The notes: generated by a model from the letters alone, not told the origin. Positions 1 to 11,354 are shown, counted from the stretch's first letter. The stretch is 64,000 nt of DNA from Aquarana catesbeiana (GCF_042186555.1 NC_133328.1:63677685-63741684), one strand, 5' to 3'. Made by a program: numbers and translations.

Positions 1-112
1 TTATTTTAACAGTGAGAGACAGAATAACAACGAAAATATCCAGAAAAACGCATTTCAAAAAAGTTATAAATTGATTTGCATTTTAATGAGTGAAATAAGT
101 ATTTTATCCCCT
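1..112 (+). repeat. Left terminal inverted repeat of Tc1 element (partial)
   Basis: Inner part of the left TIR. It pairs with 1291-1402, for example around the shared word GTGAGAGACAGAATAACA. The outer part lies outside the window. Confidence 0.88.
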
Positions 113-137
113 ATCACTCAGCAAGATTTCTGGCTCC

Positions 138-234
138 CAGGTGTCTTCTATATGAGGTAATGAGCTGAGATTAGGAGCACTCTCTTAAAGGGAGTGCTTT
201 TAATCTCAGCTTGTTACCTGTATAAAGACACCTG
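138..234. repeat. Internal hairpin in the Tc1 leader
   Basis: CAGGTGTCTT at 138 is mirrored by AAGACACCTG at 225-234. GAGCTGAGATTAGGAGCACT is mirrored by the complementary stretch further in. The ~97-nt imperfect stem-loop sits between the TIR and the transposase start and would lie in the 5' leader of a transposase transcript. Confidence 0.75.
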
Positions 235-272
235 TCCACAGAAGCAATCAATCAGATTTCAATCTCCCCACC

Positions 273-1280
273 ATGGCCAAGACCAAAGAGCTGTCCAAGG
301 ATGTCAGGGACAAGATTGTAGACCTACACAAGGCTGGAATGGGCTACAAGACCATTGCAAAGCAGCTTGGTGAGAGGGTGACAACAGTTGGTGCGATTAT
401 TTGCAAATGGAAGAAACACAAAATAACTGTAAATCTCCCTCGGTCTGGGACTCCATGCAAGATCTCACCTTGTGGAGTTTCAATGATCATGTGAACGGTG
501 AGGAATCAACACAGAATTACATGGGAGAATCTTGTCAATGATCTCAAGGTAGCTGAGACCATAGTCACCAAGAAAACAATTGGTAACACACTACGCCGTG
601 AAGGACTGAAATCCTGCAACGGCCACAAGGTCCCCCTGCTCAAGAGAGCACATGTATAGGCCCGTCTGAAGTTTGCTAATGAATATCTGAATGATTCAGA
701 GGAGAACTGGATGAAAGTGTTAAGGTCAGATGAGACCAAAATTGAACTCTTTGGCATCAACTCATCTTGCCGTGTTTGGAGGAGGAGAAATGCTGCCTAT
801 GACCCCAAGAACACCATCCCCACCGTCAAACACGGAGGTGGAAACATTATGCTTTGGGGGAGCTTTTCTGCTAAGGGGACCGGACAGCTTCACCGCATCA
901 AAAGGACGATGGACAGCGCCATGTACAGTCAAATCCTGGTTGAGAACCTCCTTACCTCAGCCAGGGCATTGAAAATGGGTCATGGGTGGGTATTTGAGCA
1001 TAACAATGATGCAAAACATACGGCCAAGGCAACAAAGGAGTGGCTTAAGAAGAAGCACATTAAGGTCCTGGAGTGGCCTAGCCAGTCTCCAGACCTTAAT
1101 CCCATAGAAAATATGCGGAGGGAGCTGAAGGTTCGAGTTACCAAATGTGAGCCTTGAAACCTTAATGATTTGGAGAGGATCTGCAAAGTCCCTCGTGAGA
1201 TATGTGCAAACCTGGTGGCCAACTACAAGAAACCTCTGACCTCTGTGATTGCCAACAAGGGTTTTGCCACCAAGTACTAA
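273..1280 (+). pseudogene. Tc1-like transposase, inactivated by three nonsense codons
   Basis: Transposase of the DD34E Tc1 group, which binds the TIRs and catalyses excision and insertion at TA. One frame runs from the ATG in CCACCATGG (a good initiation context) to TAA at 1278-1280, 336 codons including the stop, which is normal length. It is broken only by TGA 492-494, TAG 657-659 and TGA 1155-1157, with no frameshift. The N-terminal ~70 residues form the paired-like helix-turn-helix (KELSKDVRDKIVDLHKAG). The catalytic domain has RSDETKIELFG with the first Asp and SPDLNPIEN with the final Glu. At 1002-1004 the codon is AAC: the motif reads EHNND where the family normally has HDND, so the second catalytic Asp appears to be Asn. 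I infer long-dead coding sequence; the family call is secure. Confidence 0.93.
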
Positions 1281-1290
1281 GTCATGCAAA

Positions 1291-1497
1291 GGGGTCAAAT
1301 ACTTATTTCACTCATTTAAAATGCAAATCTATTTATAACTTTTGAGAAATTCGTTTTTCTGGATATTTTTGATGTTATTCTGTCTCTCACTGTTAAAATA
1401 AACCTACCATTAAAATGATAGACTGATCATTTCTTTGTCAGTGGGCAAACATACAAAATCAGCAGGGGATCAATTACCTTTTTCCCTCGCTGTACTG
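1291..1497 (-). repeat. Right terminal inverted repeat of Tc1 element
   Basis: Complete right TIR of about 205 bp. The inner half is inverted relative to 1-112; the outer half reaches the terminal CTGTACTG. Transposase-binding repeats normally lie inside such long TIRs. Confidence 0.85.
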
Positions 1498-1522
1498 TGT
1501 GCAGAAAGTTGGGAGGTATACT

Positions 1523-1963
1523 TTAAAGGGGTTGTAAACCCTCAAGGTTTTTCACTTTAATGCATTATATTCATTAAGGTGAAAAACCTTCTGTAGTGCA
1601 GCAGCCCCGAGAGCCCACCTTTTACTTACCTGAACCTGGTCGTTCCAGTGACGGGGACGAGCACAACAGCTCCAGCCGCTGTCTCGGGTCCTCATTGGAT
1701 ATATTGATAGCAGCGGGAGCCATTGGCCCCCACTGCTGTCAGTCAAATCCAGTGACACGGGGGGCGGGGCCGAGTCCTTCTGTCTGTGTCAATGGATGCA
1801 GCAGCAAGACTCGGGAGCGCGCCCGCACGAGTGCCCCCATGGAATGCGCACTCTCCGTGGGGGCACTTGAGAAGAGGAGGAGCCAGGAGCCACATTGCAC
1901 AGAGCAGGTATGACATTTTTGTTGTTTTTTAAAAAAAAACCCAAACCTTTACAAACCTTTTGA
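1523..1963 (+). repeat. TTAA-flanked MITE, TTAAAGGGGTTGTAAA family
   Basis: Begins TTAAAGGGGTTGTAAACC and ends with the inverted word near 1938-1960 (ACCTTTACAAACC). An internal hairpin (TTTTTCACTTTAATGCA / CATTAAGGTGAAAAA) lies just inside the left end. The same family recurs at 46711-47223 and 53673-53856. A TTAA target fits piggyBac or Kolobok transposition. No protein is encoded. Confidence 0.7.
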
Positions 1964-3244
1964 CCAATTACGGACCACCCGCCGTCGTTATACGTCGGCT
2001 GTTTGAAGAAGAATACCATTGTGATGGCAGCAGATAACCCCGGTATCCTCTTCTTCAGCAGGCGGTCCGCTTTCAGATAAAAGTGGTCTCAGCAGCGGAT
2101 TCGCAGCGAGATCACTTTTATCGGGAGTGGGCTCCCCTTCCGCCACGCTCAGGTGGTCTCCACTATTTACCAGAGCCGCCAGACAATTGGGTCCTCTCTC
2201 CTGTTTGGCTGGCTGCCGAGTGAGAGGAAGATGGCCCCCACTCGGCCCCATAGCATTGACTGGCGACATCAAACGTCCCTTCCGCCCAATGCTCTTAAAG
2301 GAGAATTTTTTTATTTTTATTTTTTTTCAAATTACTCTTTTTTTTTTAAATTGCATTTTTGTGGTCTTTTTGACCCCAGATCTCATATTTAAGAGGTCCT
2401 GTCGTGCATTTTTTCTATTACAAGGGATGTTTACATTCCTTGTAATAGGAATACAAGTGGCCCAATTTTTTTTTTTTAAAGGACAGTGTCAAAATAAAAA
2501 ATAAAAAGTAAAATAAATAAGAAAAACATTTTTTAAAGCGACCTGCTTGCGCGCAGAAGCGAACGCATACGCGAGTAGCGCCCGCATATGAAAACGGTGT
2601 TCAAACTACACATGTTCGTTAGAACGAGAGAATTAATTCTAGCCCTAGACCTCCTCTGTAACTCAAAACTGGTAACCTGTAGGAATTTTTAAACGTCACC
2701 TATGGAGATTTTTAAGGGTAAAAGTTTGTCGCCATTCCACGAGCGGGCGCAATTTTGAAGCGTGACATGTTGGGTACCAATTTACGTGGCGTAACATTAT
2801 CTTTCACAATATAAAAAGTAATTGGGCTAACTTTTTTTCTTATTTTTTAATTCCAAAAAATTTATTTTTTTCCAAAAAAAAGTGCGCTTGTAAGACCTCT
2901 GCACAAATATGATGTGACAGAAAGTATTGCAACGACCGCCATTTTATTCTGTAGGGCAAGGATATGCAATTAGCTGACCTCCAGCTGTTGCAGAACTACA
3001 AGTCCCATAAGGCGTTGCAAGACTCTGACAGCCACAAGCATGACTCCCAGAGGCAGAGGCATGATGGGACTTTTGCAACAGCTGGAGGTTCACTAATTGC
3101 ATATCCCTGCTGTAGGGTGTTAGAATTTTTTTTTTTTTTAATGTTTGGGGGTTCTAAGTAATTTTCTAGCAAAAAAAAAAAAAAGAGTTTTTAACTTGTA
3201 ACCACCGAGTCTAAAAAAAAAAGGCCCGGTCCTTAAGTGGTTAA
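1960..3244 (+). repeat. TTAACCACTT-family non-autonomous element
   Basis: The left end is degraded (TTGACCAATTACGGACC) and abuts the preceding MITE. The right end is CTTAAGTGGTTAA at 3232-3244. The body carries this family's signature words, for example GCGTGACATGTTGGGTA, CGCCATTTTATTCT and GGGGTTCTAAGTAATTTTC. It is likely a piggyBac derivative because a relative at 48.2-52.1 kb keeps transposase ends. A hAT-like MITE is inserted at 2957-3109. Confidence 0.75.
2957..3109. mobile_element. hAT-like MITE, 153 bp, with 8-bp target duplication
   Basis: CTGTAGGG occurs on both sides (2949-2956 and 3110-3117), an 8-bp duplication as hAT transposases make. The ends are inverted: CAAGGATATGCAATTAG on the left and TAATTGCATATCCCTG on the right. 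The arms continue through CCTCCAGCTGTTGCA. The element is non-coding and younger than the TTAA element that contains it. Confidence 0.8.
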
Positions 3245-3362
3245 CTCTATTGTTCTTCCAGAACAATAAAATAAAATCATTGATGTCATTGGTTACATAT
3301 CTGGGTGGCAAAATTGCTAGCGCCTCTAGGAAATACTAGCAACCTCTGGAAGAACAATAGAG
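3245..3362. repeat. 118-bp inverted repeat
   Basis: CTCTATTGTTCTTCCAGA (3245-3262) is exactly complementary in reverse to 3345-3362. It begins directly after the TTAA end of the preceding element. I see no clear target duplication; it may be a small foldback or the tip of a larger repeat. Confidence 0.55.
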
Positions 3363-4503
3363 TTCCATGGAACAATGTTTGATAAAGGCTATTCTAACCT
3401 ATCAATGTGCTTCCTGTCTTGTGCACCATGTGAACTCCAAGTCCCATCAGTGACAGAATGGGATGGGAGGCAGGAGGACAGGGGGCCCAGTACAAACAAT
3501 ATTAGTTAGGATAGTGGCCCCATTCCAACATCAGTAGGAGCAGGAATTGTGGTGAGTGACATACTGAGTGTTATATAGATTCCTGCCCACTGTTCAGACC
3601 TGAGAGTTCCATATCTTAAAGATTCCTGAAATTTAGCATGTTAGTCCATTAAAGACTCCACCATTGCAAATGTTCCTCACTTAAGTCTTCCACTAGCATA
3701 CTCCCTATATTTCTTATGCAGTAGATCTAGGTGATGGTGAACTTCTTGCACAATGACTCTAAAAGCTCCTGGCAACATATAAAGTGCTTGTATGGCACTG
3801 AGCTGCATTCAACAAAGCTTTAAAACACTCCCATACTTTGACTACAATACGGTGTACGGTGGTGGTGCACTTGCTAATGTGTGGTTGCCTGCTTTGTTAA
3901 CCAGCTTTGTATCTACATAATTGCTAGCGTTGCACTGAAACTGGTATCGATGCTGATACTAAGCATTTGCACTAATGCTTGTACTTATGCAAATGCTCCA
4001 ATACTAAAATCGATATCGTCAAGTCCACAGACTGTAACTTCTGCCTTTATGAAGAGAGATGCAGAAGGATATCGCATGAGGGCATGGCAGTGTGAGACAT
4101 GACATCCGGACCGTAGAAGCTCTGGCAAGTGCTTTTCCGCTACACCACTGGGGAAGAGGCAGGTGAGCTGGGCGTTGTGTAAAGAAATAAATGCATCCAA
4201 GTGCATGGAATGAATGATTGATCAAACTGTATGTTGGGGTGAGCACACTTTCATGCACAGATACCAGTCTGATGGAGTAGTAGCAAACAGTGGTGTATTT
4301 ATTGGTGCTATATACAAGTCTATTTACAAGTGCTGTACAGTGAGGTAAACAGAAAAATGGTTCAAAAACGTACAAAACAAAATTCTAGCCATGTCCTGGC
4401 ACTAACTACTCAAATCACAACCCTGACTATCAGGCTGACCAAGCCTAACTCTTGCCAGCCTCCTCATACAAAGCTTGTTTTCTTTTCACCAAACTTGCAG
4501 CTC
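3363..4503. other. No recognised gene or element
   Basis: Mixed-composition DNA with only short reading frames that show no codon or domain signal. A minus-strand AATAAATACACC lies near 4300 and could belong to an old LTR, but I find no paired ends. Confidence 0.5.
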
Positions 4504-4506
4504 TAA

Positions 4507-4870
4507 TGGCCCGTACACACAATTCGAGAATCGTACAAAAATACTGCTTTCTAAGTGATCGTACGATAATCTGATCGTTGGTATACAGCTTTCGATAGCT
4601 CATCATGACAGTTCATCCGATATTATCCAATGGTGCAAGCACGAAAATTTTCCTCGTATGATACCAGATCGTACCATTTACGTTTAACCAGTACAGTTGT
4701 TGTCTGAAAATACAATACCAATACAAAACTTGATATCACTTCCGATTTCTCTATTCTGTCATATGAGAATTTTTGTAACTTTAGTAACCCTCTTTTTTCC
4801 GATATGAGACTGTTTTTTTTTGCATGCTAGACGATTATTCGTCTGATAATCTCATTGTATGTACCAGGCA
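4507..4870. mobile_element. PIF/Harbinger-type MITE, GTACACAC family
   Basis: Flanked by TAA (4504-4506 and 4871-4873). It starts TGGCCCGTACACACAATTCG, and its end reads TGCCTGGTACATACAATGAG on the opposite strand, so the ends are inverted. TWA target duplications are characteristic of PIF/Harbinger. It is non-coding, 364 bp, and related to the elements at 11.9-14.2 kb and 58.0-58.5 kb. Confidence 0.75.
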
Positions 4871-4873
4871 TAA

Positions 4874-5739
4874 CAGACACAACCTGTCTGTTCCCCAGGC
4901 TCTGAGAACTGACTGCATGATCCAGGTGAGTCTAATTTGACACAGGGGAGAGGAGTAAAATCCAAACTGGGTCAAAGACCAGAGATCACTAAAAGAGAGG
5001 AGCCTGGGAGATGTGTAAACCTCCAAAAGAGCTTTTCCAAGCTCCCTCTGAGACACTCTGCTACAGTGTGCATATTGTACATACATGTGGTAGCAGTAAG
5101 ATCTCTCACAGCAGTCTGTACTGACAAATGTCCAAGAATAGTTGGTTGCCTCCTTCCAACATCCATGCAACACCTTTCTCCTGTGATACCAGACTAGGCC
5201 TTCAGCAGACAGCCCCTCAGTCCGCTCTATGTACGCTCAGCATCCATCCACACACCTGAGGCCTCACAAACAGCAAGTATATGGCAGTGGTGCCATGGAG
5301 GGCAGCAGCCTTCTAGGCTGGACTGATCATCTGCAGTAAAAAGGCCCCAAGCTCAGTATGCTCAGAGTATTTATACAGACTCCCAGAAGCTTTCATTGCC
5401 GCCCTCTCTGGGATTGGCTAGGGCTGTATAAATATTTATGCTGCCATTTGCATTTCCCCACACCTATGTTCCAGAGAATTCTACAGCTCTCTGGAAAGTA
5501 GAGGAAGCAGTCAAACTAGCAACAGCTGAAACACTGAACAGGTCTAACTAATCATAGGCAGCTGCACTGATTACAGTGAGCACAGCTAAATTTACCTGAC
5601 AAATACACACACTGTTCCACTGAACTCAGTGAGCCAGCACTAGATCTAACTAATCCTAGCACCTATCTAGGAGGGTGCTACACCATCCTATTCTTGGACA
5701 ATAAGAATTAGCCTTGACACACTCCAGGATGACTGGATT
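4874..5739. other. Unrecognised region with minus-strand TATA-like words
   Basis: No protein signal. On the minus strand there are TATAAATA words near 5370 and 5430, and an octamer ATGCAAAT at 5447-5454 just upstream of the latter. This could be an LTR promoter or chance; I find no convincing LTR boundaries. Confidence 0.3.
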
Positions 5740-6550
5740 TAGATAACTGAATTACCTCTGTGGCTATAAATGCTGATGTTTAGGCAGGGTTGCTAGTAAA
5801 TTTATTTGCCAAGTGATAGTTATGGAATTGCTGCACTTCTCTCTTCTGCCAATAGATGGCCGGGTATCTGGTGGCATTAGATTTGACAAGGGAATTGCAA
5901 GGACCGATTAGGAATGAATGGGGTGTCTCAGCCAATGGGCATGGATTTTCATGGGTCCCTTGGCCTGCTAGGAGAGCCTATTTATTTGGGTGAGGTCAGG
6001 TGATCAGGGTTCTGTGCCACCTGGATGGTTATCTGGGTGGACGTGTGTTGTGCTGCCCTGGGCTGCTAGGCCAGAGCCTGAGGCCTAGTGTAGTGAAAGA
6101 CTGTGAAAGACTGGGAGCTCAGTTGAGTGAAGATCTACAATAGGAGATTGTAGAAAAAGTGAAGAAGTTTATTACAAGCTTTGTTAGAAACTGTTTCAAG
6201 ATTGTTGTCATAGGAGACAGCGGTCCTACCCATGCAGATGTGGTGTCTTGCTGGATGCCTTTCCCTGCATGGCTGTCTACTATAGAAGTCTCAGAGTCTG
6301 CTAAATTAACATTGCAACTACTAAAGGGTGTCCTGGCCCTAAACCTCTCTCCCACAGTTCTGTTTAAGAGACAATAAATCTCTTTGCATTCAAGAAGTGT
6401 CTGGCACCCATGAATCTATCTTGCATTACACCCACCATGCCTTGTAACCCACTCTACACAGAAGGATGTCAGCTGTCCCTAACTCTGGAGGTCACCATTA
6501 GGCCTGGAGATGCCTGGGGCTTGACTACACAGACACTGATCAGAACTGAA
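5740..6550 (+). mobile_element. Possible solo LTR
   Basis: Non-coding stretch with promoter-like and polyadenylation-like features in one orientation: CCTATTTATTTGGG near 5980, then GACAATAAATCTC near 6370. The layout resembles frog Gypsy-type LTRs. I did not find matching TG...CA ends with a target duplication, so boundaries and class are uncertain. Confidence 0.35.
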
Positions 6551-6694
6551 GAAACAATTTTTATAAACTGCATAATGTCTTTAGCATTACAGAACAAGTT
6601 CAGTTTGATATGACAAAGCACTACTTGATATAACACTATTTAGTATTTGGCACCCAGGAAAACTGAAACAGTTTGACAGTGCAGTTTACAGACT

Positions 6695-7060
6695 AGCAGT
6701 GACGGCCCGTAATGCAGGGTGAAGGGGCACTGCCCCCCTATCCATGCGTCTGGCCCCCTAATCTACATGCGGGGAACCGGGCGCATGGATTCCAATGGGG
6801 ATTTTGGGTTTTTTTAAGCACGTGATTAGAGGCAGAGGCGCTAATAGGCTTAAAAAAAGGGTGGGCTCGGGGCGCAGTTGTGTGACAATAGCAAATTAAT
6901 AATCGCTATTGTGTTCCTCATTTTTCTTCCGGCCAAAAAAGGAGAAGTGATCCTTTTGGCCGCCATGGGTAAGTGTGGGGGTGGTGACCAACCGACTGGG
7001 GGTGGGGGTGGGGGGGTTGCAGCCGCCTCTGTAGACTAGGCAATAGCTCTTGGGGGCTAA
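6695..7060 (+). repeat. Dispersed repeat, relative of 44.4-45.9 kb
   Basis: Shares AGTGACGGCCCGTAATGCAG and the block TTTTTTAAGCACGTGATTAGAG ... GCTAATAGGCTTAAAAAAA with the copy that starts near 44424. Here the site TTTTTTTAAGCAC is uninterrupted, whereas the other copy holds a TTAA element at the same spot. Non-coding. Confidence 0.6.
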
Positions 7061-8535
7061 GCTTTTATCCCCTGTCTAGAGAAGAAATACACATTCTAAC
7101 ATTTTGAATATCGCCTTCAAATAACTGACTACTAGAGGAATGCATAAATGGAACGCATAAACAGAAAGCATTGGAATAATGTGACCAGTCTAGAGGTAAA
7201 TAGTACTTGGGGGAATTCTTTATGAGCCTTTCTGCTGAATAATTCTTACAGATAACGAACAGACTCAACCTGATGTATATTCATGTTAGCACAGAAACTT
7301 GAAGTGAAAAAGTCAATGTCTCTTGTGGGCAGAATCCTGACAGAATAGTTTATCTTTTGTTCTTTTGCACATTAAGGAATAATGGTTCTGACATCTCAGC
7401 CCCTTTTTCTCCCTCTCTAGTTGCTGCTTCTGAAATATCAGACTCCGGGCCAGTGAGTTACAATTAAAATTGGCAATACTGGCAGACGTGATTCTGTAGT
7501 TGGCAGAGAGATGCACAATAATTTTCGCAGGGAAATAATTTAAAGTTTGGCTGTAAGTCTGAGGTCTCTCCTCCATAGCAGGTACTGCTTAAATATATAT
7601 TTTTAACTTTTTATAATGCCTTTTGGCTTATGTTTTTGTTATATCATATTTTACCTAAACAATACAGCATGTTCAGATTCTCTTTCAAACAAATAGTTGG
7701 GTTAAAACACCAAACATTGGCTGGCGTGATCAAAAAAACTGAAGCTAGAGAACATTTGTAGGTCAGGTCAAGAGCAAATATATTTGTCTTAAATCCTTTG
7801 TGATTCACATAGCTTAGAAATGTAACAAAATAAGCTTAAATGATTCCATACTTAACTGTCATTTATAGAGCCGGGTAATATGAACAAAGAAGGGTTTATG
7901 AGAGTGCTTTCAATTGAACTCAAACTCACCAAACTTAAAGAGACACTGCCACTATGCCTATTTAGAGCAAAGTGACTATGCCTCCAGTAGCTCCTCGCCC
8001 AAGCAAGGTATACTCATCTGTGCTCCTTTAATGCCCTTTGCTCAGTCAATACCCTTGCTTCTTGGCTTTAACAGAAGGGATTCTGGGTATGGGAGATAAT
8101 GTGACCTTCCTGATGTGAGAGTGTTTGGGCCTCAGCAGCCAATTGCCAGGCTCAAAACTTTCTCATGTCATCTACCTGGACAAGCTTCTAAAACCTCTAA
8201 CAACGAAGCTTACTAAGGATTGACTTCTGCAGCAAGGAAGCTGCGAGCAGGTATGAATCAGTGTGTATACTGAAGGGGGGCTACAGGGAAACACTGTCAC
8301 CTTTCCCTGGAATGGGGAGATGACAGTGTCTCATTAAAGAAGTTCCCCGTGCTAAATAATGTTCTGTACACAAAACAGAATGAAGGTGTTGATAAAACCC
8401 CTCTGTATAATAATGTATAAATCTTTTGGTTTCTACATACTGGCAGAGGTGATACCAGCTTTCCAATGACTGATACCACAGCAGCTTTACATTGTAAACA
8501 AAGAAAAGCAAAGCATGCAAATCAAGACTAAAGAT
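7061..8535. other. No recognised gene or element
   Basis: Mostly AT-rich DNA with short, unsupported reading frames on both strands. A weak promoter- or repeat-like GC stretch occurs near 8220-8290. Nothing here can be named with confidence. Confidence 0.5.
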
Positions 8536-9456
8536 TTAATCCCTTGACACCAACATAACACATGTATGTGGCCCACAGCTTTAAGGAGTTGCTGCAGACA
8601 TCACCCCGGTACCATTTATTAAAGCCGATGCTCGGCTTTCTTGTAATAACAACCAATGCAGCTAATGAGCCACTGAGCTGTTATTACCACCACCGGGGGG
8701 CCCAAACGACCAGCCAGCACGTCCGCTGGCTGGCCGGAGACTCAAACGATGCCGGAATTAGCTTTGATCGGGTCTCGGATCTAGTAACCCGGAAGTGATG
8801 TCATGACATCACTTCGGGTTTACTGAAGACTTAAAGGCACCAGATTTTAAAAAAATTATAGTATTCAAAACAGCCAAATTTGTCATCTTGAATGCTTTAA
8901 AGTGCAAAGGAGGCATCTCTCCAGAAATAGTACATGCCACTGCCTATTACTGTCACAAGGGATGTTTACATTCCTTGTGATAGCAATAAAAGTGATCAAG
9001 ACTAAAAAAAATTAAAGTGACAGTGTAAAAATAAAAAAATGTATCGCCACGATCATTAGAGCAAGAGCAATAATTCTAGTGCAAAACCTCCTCTGTAAAC
9101 CTAAACAGGTAACCTGTAAAAAATTTTAAAGCGCCGCCTCGTAGTTTGTCTCCATTCCACACGTGTGCACAATTTTAAAGCGTGACATGTTGGGTATCTA
9201 TTTACTCGGCATAACATCATCTTTCCAATTATACAAAAAAAATGGGTGTAAAAAAAAAGTGTATTTCTTCTAAAAAAATTGCATACAGTGTGAAATAAAA
9301 TATTGCAGTATTCGCCATTTTATTCTCTAGGGTCTCTGCTAAAAAAAAAATATATATATAATATTTGGGGGTTCTAAGTAATTTTCTAGCAAAAAATGCT
9401 GATTTTCGCTTCTAAGCAACAAGTGTCAGAAAAAGGCTTAGACATGAAGGGGTTAA
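8536..9456 (+). repeat. TTAACCACTT-family non-autonomous element
   Basis: Left end TTAATCCCTTGACACC, right end CATGAAGGGGTTAA, bounded by TTAA (8536-8539 and 9453-9456). The body has the family words ACAAGGGATGTTTACATTCC, GCGTGACATGTTGGGTATC and GGGGTTCTAAGTAATTTTC. It includes a short inverted pair near 8766-8820 (CCCGGAAGTGATGTCATGAC). Confidence 0.75.
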
Positions 9457-9562
9457 GTTTGTGAATACTGAGATTCAGTAATGACTCTGGGATTCAATGC
9501 TGAATTAAGACGGTTCAAATCTCGGCAAGTTCAGGAGGGACGGGCCAAGATTCGAACCAGGT

Positions 9563-9625
9563 GTGGGCAGGCTGAATCTGTACCCAAGTTGATCAAATTA
9601 TCAACTTGGGTACAACCAGCCTGTC
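9563..9625. repeat. Short inverted repeat
   Basis: GTACCCAAGTTGAT and ATCAACTTGGGTAC face each other across a few bases, flanked by CAGGCTG and CAGCCTG. A related, more decayed motif (TACTCAAGTTGATTAAT) appears near 58590. Likely a foldback fragment of a dispersed repeat. Confidence 0.6.
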
Positions 9626-9668
9626 TAATTTTACACCTCCTGTGAAGAGGCATGAGCACATTCTGAAC

Positions 9669-9985
9669 TTAAAGCGTATGTAAAAGCTAAACTTATTTTC
9701 TGTTTTGCATAGAGTGTGAAATTGTTAAAAATCTGTAAGGTTTTTATTGTTGTCTGTGTCCCATTTGGGAAAGTTACCCCTCTATTTGCACTGGTGACCA
9801 TTGCCATCAGAACACGTGATGGGACACCCAAGATTTTCCCTGGAACAAGAATAGAGGGGAACTCTTCGAATATGGTCACAACTGTCTAAAAGGTTTCAGT
9901 TTTGGGAGAATTGAAAGTAAATTTTCTCAATGACAATTAGCAAAAAAAAAAAAACCTGACAGGGGTTTTAACCATTCCCTACCTA
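9669..9985 (+). repeat. TTAA MITE, TTAAAGCGTATGTAAA family (right end lost)
   Basis: Starts TTAAAGCGTATGTAAAAGC. Internal words such as GTAAGGTTTTTATTGTTGTC face a partly inverted counterpart downstream. The expected inverted right end is not visible, so the copy looks truncated. Confidence 0.5.
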
Positions 9986-10519
9986 ATTTTAGATTCAAAT
10001 ATACTTTAGGCTGTTGACATCCACAACAGAATGACTATCAGAAGTTTGGCAATAGATGGATCAAACTTGGATCCATGTGTGACCACTGCTGCTCCAAAGA
10101 AGTTGATTTAATAATTAACTTCTGCTGAACGGGAATGTTGGAAAAGTTTTCTCAACCGATGACTGCAGCCTCTGATCAGTATATTCTGACAGTGGAAAGT
10201 CACTGCTGTCTGAATACAATAGTCTCAGAGGGGAGGATTCCTCTATCCACCTCGCTTGTGTAGATGGAGAAATCTGTTGACTTTTTTCGATTAAACCAGC
10301 TGGCTGATTGAAAAAAACCTCATAATCTATAGCCAGTATAAGAGAGTTGTAAATCAGTGAGGACTTAACCCAGTGATGAGAGCAGGGGGGTTGATAAATA
10401 TTTAGGACAGACTTTGCAAGTGTGTTCTTTTTTTCCCTGGGCTTCTGCTCAGAGGGATGTGATTTGTAATGTGTAACATGATTTGGCATTGCTGGAAGAT
10501 TGGACAAAGCAGATTGGAC

Positions 10520-11165
10520 AAAACATTTCAATGTTTCTAAATGTAAAATAATGCACCTAGGGAAATAGAATCCCCCAAGAGAGTATAACATTGGGGATAC
10601 AGTGTTGGCCAGAACTATAAAAGAAAAAGGTTTCTATAACTCTAGGATGCATCACTAGAGGGGTCACCAGCAGGAGAAAGGAGGTTCTGATTTTCCTACA
10701 TAGATCTTTAGGGAGACCTCATTTAGCATACTGCGTCCAGTTCTGGAGACCTCACAGAAAAGCATTGATAAAATAGAACAAGTCCAGAGATGGGTAACAA
10801 AAATGGGGAAAGGTTTGGGGGATAAGACATATGGAGAGCGACTTCAGGAACTTAATATGTACAGTCTGGAGGGAAGAAGGGAAAGGGGAGACATGATTGA
10901 AACCTTTAAATACATCTAGTTGGTGAATAAGGTTCAGGAGGGCAGTTTTTTTCAATATGAAACCAAAATCGAGCACACAGGGACATGACCTCAAACTAAC
11001 TGGAGGGAAGTTCAAAACTAATCTTTGAAAGAATTATTTTACTGAAAGGGTGGTTGATGCTTGGATAAATTGCCAGCAGAGGTCGTTCAACAGTTAACAG
11101 TAAATGGTTTCAAACATGCTTGGGACAACATAGATCTATAGGCAGACAATAAAGTTAATGAAAAA
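10520..11165 (+). pseudogene. Decayed LINE ORF2 C-terminal fragment (CR1/L2 group)
   Basis: Translating 10528 onward with frame changes gives NVSKCKIMHLG, then EQVQRWVTKMGKGLGDKTYG, YGERLQELNMYSLEGRREGD and MIETFKY. These phrases are typical of the region downstream of the reverse transcriptase in CR1/L2/Rex1-type LINEs in vertebrates (the ERL..L.SLE.RR.RGDMIE.FK block). Multiple stops and frameshifts break it. The RT core itself is absent, so this is a 3' fragment of an old insertion. I am confident it is LINE-derived and less sure of the clade. Confidence 0.7.
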
Positions 11166-11354
11166 ACAAAAACAAAAAAAGTTCTGCCTGGGGGCCACTT
11201 CTAACTTTCCACAGTTAGAAGTGGCCCTGGAGAATGAGGTAACCCAAATCCTTTTAATCTCCTGTGGAAAGCACGTGCAATTTCCCACATAGAAGAAATT
11301 AAGTTGAACTGGCTGTCAGGGAGAATCAAACACAAGCATCTTCTTGGCTGACTG

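Larger units (their letters stand above)
1..1497 (+). mobile_element. Tc1/mariner-superfamily DNA transposon, left end cut by window
   Basis: Cut-and-paste transposon of the Tc1 type. The first ~112 bases are the reverse complement of about 1291-1402, with scattered mismatches. The right inverted repeat continues to about 1497 and ends in ...CTGTACTG, so roughly 95 bp of the left repeat lie upstream of the window. A transposase reading frame (273-1280) fills the middle, as expected for this ~1.6 kb class. The right repeat is about 205 bp long, and that length is typical of long-TIR Tc1 elements in fish and frogs. The copy is inactive because its transposase is broken. Confidence 0.93.

Noticed and set aside
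3248..3266. Possible glucocorticoid response element TGTTCTTCCAGAACA
   Set aside because: Half-sites are in the wrong (everted) order for a GRE, and the motif is part of an inverted repeat.
4230..5683. Minus-strand LTR running from TGTAGCACCC (5683) to about 4230
   Set aside because: TATA-like and AATAAA words exist, but I found no matching flanking duplication and no second LTR or coding sequence.
8562..8798. 78-codon frame near 8.6 kb
   Set aside because: Inside a TTAA-family element; no similarity to protein and no conserved start.
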